Shown: positions 54,961-64,000 of the stretch, in pieces
Numbering within the stretch: position 1 is the first letter of the stretch
Layout of the letters: every line of letters starts with the position of its first letter
DNA from: Chelydra serpentina
Taxonomy: Eukaryota > Chordata > Testudines > Chelydridae
Direction: 5' to 3'
Assembly (NCBI GenBank): GCA_037349315.1
Contig: JBAIAC010000035.1
Span: 8,632,501 to 8,696,500 of the forward strand
DNA: 64,000 nucleotides
Notes under the pieces: model-generated
Told to the model about the DNA's origin: nothing
The model's database searches: none
Seen by the model: only the letters and a program-made list of their open reading frames with translations
Program-made: the position numbers and the translations under genes

Positions 54961-57695
54961 TTAGAAAAGTTCTCGACCTTTTTTGACAAAAAGCTGATAG
55001 GCAATTTCATTTTTAATTATCTATTTGCTATATGAGAGTAGCTACTAAAATGACCCTGGTTTCTTAGGTGCTTATAAATATGTCAATTGTTTCAAAGAGT
55101 GATTAATTGACCCTAGGGACTCAGATCATGTAGTGAAAATGTTAATTAATGCTGAGTTTTATGCATAATAGAGACCTTTATGAACATTATTTGAGGGCGG
55201 GGAGGGAATGCCCCTGAATTCCATTGGGGATTCCCATGTGCATCCCGTGTAAAACTCTGGCTTTATTCAGACTTTCTTAAGTTGTTCAAAATAATATCCA
55301 AGAATCACAGTAGCAGAAAAACTGCATATTCCAATGACTTGGACAACCAAGGACAATTCAGACACTGATCATTGCATTAACTCTCCTGTTAACTGATTTA
55401 GAAAGTTACTTAAGCACCTGAGTATTCCCATTGAAGTCAGACTGCTTGCGATGCAGAGTTATTCATTCAAATTTTTAAAAGCTGATTCATTTAAAAAAAA
55501 TCAACTCTTCACTCCTTATGTACATATTCTTTGTAATTCATTAATTCCTCTCCCATCTTGCAAATCACAGCACATGCAACATTTTGATGATCAAATGCAG
55601 TTTTGTGATGTGAGGTAATTAAAACCTCCCCCCCCCCAAACAAAGATGTATTACTGTATGCTTATCAGACATTGAAATAACTGTTCTTTTTTTTTAAACT
55701 GAGAAGCATGGCAGGAATGAATATTGTAGATAGTGTTGTAATGGACAGTGTTGCAGTGCAGGATTCAAATAATAATGTCATGTTAAAGTTTTCTGCTTCA
55801 TACTAAGGCCAGTAATGTGACCTATCACAATAAATTCAAAGTTTTATTAATACACTGGCCATTTAGAAAGTGAAAATGGAAAACAAGAAATGAATGTGCA
55901 CCTGTTTTTCCCTTCCTTCCCCCCATTACAAAATTATTATTTGACTCCTCAGTCATCACTCTGAAACCTGTCAGAAATGATGGCGTATCCAGAGATTACC
56001 TAGCAGAGAGGTAAGTCAGTAGCTGAATGCCCCCTGTACCTTCCTCACTTTGGAGAATGCTTGCTAGCAAATTAGTACATGTGTTTGTGTGAGTTTGCTA
56101 TAAGAAATCAATGTTTTCCTATGCTTTTCTTCACGGAAAAATTTGAAACCTGTTTAGTCACAGGTTTAACAGGGCTTCACAGTTGGTGAAATTCGCCTGT
56201 GTGAATAGCACAAGGCTATGAACCGTGTGAGTCCTGCTTAAGCCCTATTTTCAGAGAACATTGGCATATTTATGAACTGTTCAACTTATGGTTTCTATGA
56301 TGTCTGTCAGTGATTAGAACAAACACCAACAGCCCAGGTACCTCATCTCTCTTGCTTTTCTAGGGGTATTACCACCTTATCACACAGCAGGTTTAAGATA
56401 TTTTTACAGCATAACACTTCTGTATTAGGATTTCCTGGGGAAGAAATATAATAATAAACATATGCGTTGACTATTCATCTGCTTCCTGATATTTTGATAG
56501 ACAAGTCTAAATTGTGTATTTTGAGACAGACAAGGCATATGGCTTACAGCAGATTCAGTAGGAGTGAGCAAATTGCCATGTTTATAGGTGAAAAATAATT
56601 AATATACTGTAGGAGGATACATTCAGCAAAATGCCCGCTTGCTATTTACTAATCCCTGAAAGATTATTTTTGTGTTCAAGTTCTCCAAGCACATTCTAAA
56701 TAGCTTGCTTCACTGCTTAATGTCGAAATAAAAGAGTGAAAACCAAAATATCAAGACTAGGGCAAGCGGGTTCAAAAGCTGAATATGACTGATTATTAGA
56801 AACTGATACTTGAGTTGTACACCATTTAATGAGTGCTAGAACTGGCTTGCTGGTGTGTGACATTATGTTGTGCATACAATCAAAAATAAGGTTTAGGATT
56901 TCTCGGCGATTATCTCAGCTTTACAGTGTTTCCTTCTGGCTGATTTCTACCCTCTTCACGTTTTTCAAATCATAAGGTTGACTAGGCTGATATCAACACT
57001 GGTGGACTTTCCACGTACAACTCCTGTTAACATCAGTAAGAGTTTTCTGCTTAAATCAAGTACAATGACAGAACAGAAGACCCAATATGCTACAAGCGCA
57101 TGTCATTACCAGGGTTGTTTCAAGATTTTAGTTGAATGAACACGCTGTAGTTTTTACACAGTGTAAAGTTGTCTGGAAAATAATACACCTGCAGCAATCA
57201 ATATTAGTTATTTTATAGCACCCTCGACTTCATAGAAAATAAAGAAACTTATGTCTCTGCCCCTTAGAACCTCTAGTATGAATTTTAGGTGTGCCACTGT
57301 CTGCGGGGTAATAACAGAAGACAGGAAATGGGGCAAGGACGGACCAGGGGTATAGTGTACAATTAAGAAAAGTCTCAATTTAGGCATGTGAATAATCATG
57401 ATGGTTTAGTTAAAGATTCTTTTTTTGCCCAATAAGGATTATGGGGAGGTAGCTATAGGGTGAGTATCTGCCTTAGTACTCACTCAAGGGGAAAGAAGGT
57501 TCTTACATCCTTTTCACTCCAACCCTATACTTCAGGTGCACTGCTCAGCATAGGGCAGGCTTTCACCGGTGATGTTTAGGAACAAGGTCCATAGGCTGTA
57601 CTTAGTTTAATTGAAAATCAGAGTGGACTGTCTCCCATAACCGTTCAGAGAGTTCCACTTCTTGAACTGGTGCAAGCACACAGATTTAAACTTTT
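54961..57695. other. Unique AT-rich non-coding DNA
   Basis: A palindromic-repeat relic is at about 55395-55440 (TTAAGCACCTGAG, CCCATTGAAGTCAG). No gene or other repeat recognised. Confidence 0.5.
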
Positions 57696-57805
57696 ACACT
57701 GAGATTTTCAAAACCACCTATGGGATTTAGATGCCCAGTTCCTACTAAAATTATCAATAGGAATTGTGCATCCAAAGACCTTAAATGTCTTTTAAAATCT
57801 CCGCC
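57696..57805. repeat. Ancient palindromic repeat
   Basis: GAGATTTTCAAAACCACC and, inverted, GGAGATTTTAAAAGAC frame GATGCCCAGTTCCTAC and TAGGAATTGTGCATCC. This is the palindromic family with both arms still visible. Confidence 0.6.
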
Positions 57806-59308
57806 TCAAAGCTGTAACATATTCATCATGATCTTTCCCAGTTACGTGCAGCCACTTCACTAACAGCAACAGCAGGTGTGTGTACCTCCTTTCTGGAAAA
57901 CACTAATAATCAGATATATTTTATTTGAGTTGCATGGCCTGAAGGCATTTTTGTGTCACAATATGCTATATGACACTTAACAGATAATTATAAAAGTTGA
58001 AAGAAAAAGAAATAAACTCGAAAAGCTGCTGAATTTCTTTTTAAAAAAACTTCTGCAGGGAGAGTGACAACAAATTGCTAGAGCTGTTGTCTAAACCAGG
58101 GATGCAACTGTATCCTGTTAAGAAACAAAAGAAAACATGTTTTCAAAGCATGTTGTTCATAGGATTTTATTTCTGGTTTTCTAGACATAATGATTGCAAA
58201 TGGTCAATTATGCATTCACATGGCGTACAATAATTCACTGCAAGCAACATTCATTTAGGAGGAGCCTATAAATGTAGCCTATAAGTATCGTGCCTAAAAC
58301 CTTGTTTTTAGTAACTGAATCTTGTAAATCCAATAGGTTTTCTGTTATTGCTATAGTGCTGTATGATGGGACTAATGTAATTTACAGAGAGTGTTAATGT
58401 TTTCATTATAACCGTGTTTTGGGCGGCATTTTATTTATAATTCAGCTGTAACTATAGTACAGTCTATTATCCATTTGTATAGTCCTTACTCTAAATCATT
58501 CTTTCATGGGGCAGAGAGAGGATAATATCTGTTCAAGAGAAAAGAAGCATTACCAGTTGCATAGCACACCACTGAAAGAAATACACTCCCATGCTGTAGA
58601 TAATAGTCATTGTTTGTTCATTCACGATTTGGTCCAAATGGCCAAAAGATAATAAAAACCTTAGTGTGCACTTACTACTACAGGTGAAGATAGTCTTATG
58701 AACCTAAGGCCTGATCCAAAGACAGCTGAAGCTAATGGGAAGTTTTTCCTTCCACTGTTAGGATAGTAGGCTCTGTTTTGGTGGACATCTGAGATCAAAC
58801 TGCAAAATTCAGATTGATATTCAGGTTCTGATCTCACATACTAATGAAGTTCAGGAGTGTTTGGAATCAGGGTACCAATTCAGGGCCACCTCTAATAATT
58901 ACTTATGTTGTTTGTTGAGTGCCAACTGTGTTTGTGCTTCTTGGTGCTTCAAAAACCGGGGAAAACTCAGTCTAAGGGATCAGCCTTGGTCAGTTTATTT
59001 ACATGAATAGTCCCCACTGACTTCAATGGTCCACTTGCTTGTGAAAGGCAAACTGGATGCATCAATCGAACACACACTACAGAGACATTTAGAGCCCAAT
59101 CCTACTCCAATTGAAGTCAATGAGAGTTTGGATATATCTATGACATATGGGTGGCCTAAATGCCAAGCAAAGGAATTTAAAACAAATACATGTGCTGTAT
59201 ATTCTACTTTGAGTTAAAATTAAAGGCTCTTCCTGTAGAATTTAACTTGAAGGAGGACTTTTGAAGAACTCCTGGCTGCTCAGTACTCATGCCACCACTG
59301 TGACTTCT
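57806..59308. other. Unique non-coding DNA with palindromic relics
   Basis: Relics with AAGGCCTGATCCAAAG (about 58705), GACTTCAATGG (59018) and CAATTGAAGTCAATGAGAG (59107) are present. No gene seen. Confidence 0.45.
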
Positions 59309-59316
59309 CCTGCCTT

Positions 59317-59542
59317 CAGGGCCGGCTCCAGCTTTTCAGCCGCCTCAAGCAAAAAAAAATGGCCATTGCCGAAGTGCCGAAGCAAAAAAAATGGTCGCCG
59401 CCATAGAGCCGAAGCAAAAAAAAAATGGCCGCCACCAAAGGCAAAAAAAATGGCCACCGCCCCAGACTCCCCAGACTGCCGCCCCCTACAGGGCGCCACC
59501 CCAGGCATGCACTTTGCCATCTTGTGCCTGGAGCCGGCCCTG
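59317..59542. mobile_element. hAT-type MITE of the CAGGGCCGGCTCC family, copy 5, with internal tandem repeat
   Basis: A 226-bp element with ends CAGGGCCGGCTCCAGC and, inverted, CAGGGCCGGCTCCAGGC. The flanks CCTGCCTT (59309-59316) and CCTGGCTT (59543-59550) match in 7 of 8 bases. Between about 59346 and 59460 a unit around GAAGCAAAAAAAATGGCCGCC is repeated four times with varied A-run lengths. The 118- and 147-codon frames are translations of it. Confidence 0.88.
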
Positions 59543-59550
59543 CCTGGCTT

Positions 59551-61261
59551 GTTCCCAGCCTTGTCTCTCTCCTGCCCCCCCCTTGAGCCCCTCCTTGCCT
59601 GTCACTCCAGTTCCTGACCTCCAGCTTGACCCATGGCTCTGGCTTCTGACTACTGACCCTGGCCTTGACCGTAGTCCTTGGTTCCTGAAACCTGCTCCAA
59701 GGACTAGGCCTGAGGCCTGCACTGACCACTAGATTGCCCTCATCCTGGTTGCCTGACACTTATAACACTAAGATATTTTACTATATGCATGAAAAGAACA
59801 AAGACAGGAAGATGGACAGCTGAGCTCATTTGGAGGCAAAGTTAAGCTTCTATGCTATCTTAAATGGGCATTTCCATTCCTTTGACTAGGTTTCTTTGAA
59901 GTTTAATCTTCACTGGGTTTCTAATAGTTGTTTTTTCAATAATTACAACATTCTGCTATCAGTGAAGTTAAAAAGTTTACATGCTCTAAACTATAATTCC
60001 ACCATAATTATTTTTTTGCCTGGGAATTAACTGGGAAGTCGTTGGCAGAAGCAAGAATTTCATCCTCTAACTCCTGGACAATACTATTTCCAAACAATTG
60101 CTATGTAGAATAAATTGAATAAAATCTCTCTCGTATTTAGTACCAAAATATCTACTATGACTGCATAATATAGTATTTGCAAGCTGCAAAACATAATCAA
60201 GGCTATGTTTTGCAAAGAAGCTCTGTAGGGAAATGAATATTTATTAAAAGTAAGGTAATGAAGGCTTGATTGAATACAAAACATTGTTTATCATGTGCAC
60301 TCTTACAGATTAAAGAATGGAATCACATTCCAAAGTCTGCTTCACTTCCTTACTTCACATATTATTATTGCTTTTGTCAAGAGTATTTAAATGGAATTAC
60401 TGTCAGTAACCACAATCCTCTGCCACAGCTTACACTGAAGAAGGTAAAGGAGGGAAACGCTTCTCTGAACTGCTTGCAAATTAGATCCGACAACTTCTGT
60501 TTCTCACTTTTTCAAGTGCAGGAAGGTCATTTGCCATATCTCTTTTTTTTTTTTTTTTAGGGTGAGACGGGTTGGTTGTTTTATATATATATATTGCACT
60601 TCAACCATTCTGCTTGAGTACAATAAGTATAACTGAATTCAAAAAAGTTGAATCCTGAAAACAAAGAAATTCACATTGCACATTCCTACTGTGTGAGACC
60701 AGTCTGTAAAAACATGCTAGATCCAATTCTTACTGTCAAGGTAAAACCCAAGAAGAAACCAAAAATTATATATATATATGTCTTTAACGCAAAACTTTTC
60801 TTCATCTTGGTAGTAAATTAATTGTAATATTAATACAAAATATTCTGCCTGTTTCCACAGCTGGAGAGGCAAATCTCTATCCTTATGGGCTTTTCATCTG
60901 GGGAAGAAGCTGTGGCAGAAGGTATGGAGGACAAATGATGTGAAACAAGGTGTGCTAAAAGCATTCTCACGCTCCACTGACAACAGTCCAAACTGAAGGT
61001 GAAAGACTGACAAAGCTAAATAAAAAAAGTTGTCCAGCTCAGGAAAGAGTGACAGAAAAGAGCTGCAAGGGCCCATGATGTTACAATTGTTTAGTCTACT
61101 CATTGTTTTTCTTGTTGACCCACTGCAATGGAAAATACAAATACAGTGCCCCATTGCCACAAATAATGTTGACAGGTTTTCTGCATTTGGACATATTGGA
61201 GGGGTCAGCTTGCCTGGAGAGAAACTGGGATGAGCTTCAATAAGGGAGAACCACCTCCATG
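59551..61261. other. Unique non-coding DNA
   Basis: T-rich run at 60542-60559 and short TA runs at 60578-60592 and 60766-60780. No gene seen. Confidence 0.5.
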
Positions 61262-61500
61262 GTATTCCCTATTATTATTTATTATTTATTTATTTGTATT
61301 CCAGTAGCACCCAAAGCCACAACATAGGTCAGGCACTATCCAGACACACGGTAAGTGAGATCCCTGCCCTGATGAACTCACGCTCTAAATAGATAAGGCA
61401 AAGTGTGGGAGAAAGGAAGTGTTAGTATCCCCATTTTACAGATGGGGAATGAGGCACAGAGAGTAACTTCTCTGTGTCACACAATAGTGTGGTTAGGCCA
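61262..61500 (-). mobile_element. Old LINE/MIR-type relic
   Basis: It opens with ATTATTTATTATTTATTT and continues TTGTATTCCAGTAGCACCC, CAGGCACTATCCAGACAC, GATCCCTGCCCTGATGAACT and CCCATTTTACAGATGGGGAA with GAGGCACAGAGAGTAAC. The AT-rich tail and body match, in reverse, the repeat ending at 47612. The last part is MIR-core-like. Confidence 0.62.
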
Positions 61501-62273
61501 TTGGACCTTAGCCTTGTGACTTCTTAGCACAGAACAATGACCTTTTTTATATGGGTTTCGCTCCAAGCAACAGGATTTGGCCCTTAATTATTGAGGCACC
61601 TTCAGTATAAAACCTGAGTTTACAATTTATTAACATTTCTGCTGTCAACAGAATATAAATGAAGTAGAAGGATTATCTAAAGGTCAGCAAAAAAAAATGC
61701 AAAAGAGCATGCAAAGTTCAGCCAAACTTTAGGAGCTGGACACACAAAAGATCCTTTGAATGAGCAATAAAGGGTTGAGATTATTCTCCTGTATTTGAGG
61801 AAAAATATTTTTCAGAAAAATAAATATTTTGCATGCAGTCATCAGCCAATGTGTTCTGTATAAAAGCTAGAGCTGTCCTTTTTAGCTCATTAAACGTGGT
61901 TTAAGATCAAAAGACAGGTGATCTAATTAGCCACCTATAGATCTAGTTCTAAATGATGAAGCTTTCTGTAGTATTCTTCTCATCCCCTTGGCTCCTGTGG
62001 TTGTGGTAAATGTTGGAGAACTTGGGAAATGTTCTTTCTTCTCACTTCATCTTTGATGTCCAGAACTGATGAAGCTCTTTGAAATCACTGATTTTGTGAA
62101 GCATTCCAGCTCCAATGACCAATCCACATTGTGTATAGGACGTTCTGTCTTGTCATGTACTGCTGGGTTTTCCTTGTGCCTTTAAGGCCCTATTCCTATG
62201 AAGGGCTGAGCGCCTCTTGGCAGATGCCAGGCAACTTTCTGCTCCTTTAGGCTTTAAGAGCCAGGCTTTAGAC
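61501..62273. other. Unique non-coding DNA
   Basis: No feature recognised. Confidence 0.5.
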
Positions 62274-62408
62274 TAGTATCAGAGGGGTAGCTGTGTTAGT
62301 CTGCATCTGTAGAAGCGACAAAGAGTCCTGTGGCACCTTATAGACTAACATACGTATTGTAGCATAAGCTTTCGTGGGTGAATACCCACTTCAGATGCAT
62401 GCAGTGGA
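62274..62408 (+). mobile_element. SINE of the GTATCAGAGGGGTAGC family, near-complete
   Basis: This is the longest copy in the window: TAGTATCAGAGGGGTAGCTG, TCTGTAGAAGCGACAAAGAG, TCCTGTGGCACCTTATAGAC, GCATAAGCTTTCGTGGGTGA and ATACCCACTTCAGATGCATG. GTGGGT and ACCCAC form a short hairpin near the end. No clear target duplication. Confidence 0.82.
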
Positions 62409-64000
62409 TGCAGATGCAGGGTGGGGGCTTGTTCTTTGTTCAGCATGGACCTGTTGGTGTGCAGCTACTGAAGCTGGGGAAAATCGTTCCTCCTTTTCTG
62501 AAATGTGGATCTTTCTGGCCTTGCTAATGCATTAAAGGGACAGCATTTGGTGAGGCCACTCAGGAGATAAATACACTTGGCACAATGCAGAGACCAGAGC
62601 AGCAGGGAGAAGGATGGGGTAAGGCAGTTGAGGGATGGGGTCTGGCTTGAGGAATTAGAGAGTCAAGTTCCCCCAGCACACTGCAAGGTTTGGGGCAGGG
62701 CTAAGGCTGTGACTAGAATAGCTTCTGTGGAACAGCTTGATGGAAAGGATTTTTCTTCTGTTGTCCTTACAGATCTCCTCATTCCTGGTTAGTTGTATTG
62801 TGAGCTGGGGGAGAGGACTGACCACTCTATAACCAATTATGATTTGTAAGTTAACGAGTCGTATTGGAAGGGAAAATTCAATAACATTAAAAATCTAAAA
62901 CCACAGACCATCAGGAGTTTTGTTGTTGTTTTGTGTTTGTTAAATATTAACTGGAGAAAGAACAAATGACGACAACGCCGATACATAACCTCCTACCATT
63001 TCCCTCTGCTCTGGTGACAGATGCTTCAACTGTTAAGCTTTCAATTTAGGAGATTCACTTAAAAACAAGACTTGACAAAATGTGTAATTGGAGGGAAAAG
63101 AGGACCTAGAATCCATAGGGGGGGGGGTTTCCACCAGAAAGAAACATTACACAACTTCTTGTTTGTGTTACTGTGATAGGAGCTCTGGGTTGATCTGCTG
63201 CTGAGTCTCTATCAGCTCTGGGGCTAGAAACCAGCCTTGAAGATGCAGAGAAGTTGCTACTGATTAATGCTTGCATGTGTTTTTTGTTAATTCCATCCAG
63301 GATAGAAAGGTGATGTAACCCTCTCTTAGGGACAGGTAACTAGAGATGGTCCTGTAGCGAAACCGTAGGAACAGCCCAGCTCATGGAGGACATTTATGCT
63401 GTGGTTTATGCTGTGCTCCTTGTGACAGATGTAACACTTAAGAGTTCAAAAGACTTTATTAAAAATGTGCCAGACAAATATGGACTTTTGGGGGCAATAA
63501 GCATTAATAGGATTTCCTGGATAATCTGTAGGGAAAGGTTATGCAAATTATCTAAACCTTGTTTTCACAAAACACTTTTGAAGCGATTCCCTGAGGAGGG
63601 AGGGAGTCGTTGACTCATGATTACCTATTATGGAAGGCCAAAATCAAAGGCCTGAGCTGTATAAAGTAACAGCTGATCTACCCAGTCCCTGTTCTGGTTC
63701 TGGTTCTAAGACAGATGAACTTGTAACCACAGGGAAAGTCCAGTTGTGGGTTTTGAAGAACTAAACCCTTCCAGAGCCCTAGATTGGAGTTGGCAATGAC
63801 ATCTGGCTAGCTTTCGAGAATGTGTGTACATTCTTTTATTGTTTTAAAATGCTTTCTCTGTTGTGCTTTTACCTTAAGAATAAATGTGCTTGCTTAAAAG
63901 GGGCTGCCTGGTAACTTATAACTGTGAGAAAATACACTGATCATAGTATTTGGAGAGAGAGAAAAGTGCAGGTGCTGGCCTTTTAGGCGGTCTGGTTTGC
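62409..64000. other. Unique non-coding DNA
   Basis: A G run lies at 63118-63127. No gene or repeat family recognised to the end of the window. Confidence 0.5.

Noticed and set aside
59261..59759. 118- and 147-codon frames
   Set aside because: Both read through the internal repeat of a hAT MITE and continue into low-complexity CT-rich flank.

Overview
This 64 kb window looks like non-coding vertebrate nuclear DNA, most likely from a turtle. It carries CR1 LINE 3' ends with the 8-bp ATTCTATG tail and a tRNA-derived SINE sharing that tail. It also holds many small DNA transposons (hAT type with 8-bp target duplications, PIF/Harbinger type with TTA duplications) whose sequences I recognise from chelonian genomes, plus MIR and LINE-like relics of amniote age. 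The assignment to turtle rests on remembered repeat families, not on a database search.

I found no protein-coding gene, exon, structural RNA gene or CRISPR array I could defend. The only reading frame with a recognisable protein is a 170-codon C-terminal fragment of a CR1 reverse transcriptase (32438-32950, minus). All longer GC-rich frames (43.0-43.7 kb, 44.3-44.7 kb, 54.0-54.7 kb, 59.3-59.7 kb) lie inside transposons or simple repeats. The window is best read as a gene desert or a very large intron.

Layout. 0-9.5 kb: mostly unique AT-rich DNA, an AT-rich composite repeat (1.4-2.3 kb), a long TG run, a tRNA-SINE (5.9 kb) and a Harbinger MITE (7.5 kb). 9.5-20 kb: hAT MITEs at 9.5, 18.6 and 19.4 kb, a 7SL-RNA-derived retrocopy with clean target duplications (15.05 kb), a fold-back element (17.8 kb) and a MIR. 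20-32 kb: fold-back elements, a SINE inserted as a head-to-head palindrome (25.3 kb), hAT elements at 27.1 and 31.3 kb and a split MIR (30.4 kb). 32-36 kb: the largest CR1, a four-level nest of repeats (33.3-34.3 kb) and a fold-back element. 38.8-45 kb: a dense cluster of hAT and Harbinger MITEs, including an 821-bp GC-rich hAT and a 250-bp near-palindromic element. 45-59 kb: long AT-rich unique stretches with an old LINE end (47.1 kb), an old CR1 (51.0 kb), hAT copies and a GC-rich repeat with a 68-bp tandem duplication. 59-64 kb: a hAT MITE with an internal variable repeat, a LINE/MIR relic and one near-complete SINE.

The most informative content is transposition history: eleven hAT-type insertions and two Harbinger insertions keep readable target duplications, several elements are nested, and different elements share an internal module. 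The observations I would check first are the palindromic SINE insertion, the 7SL-derived copy, the 28-bp repeat at a CR1 5' junction, and the shared core in four differently ended elements.
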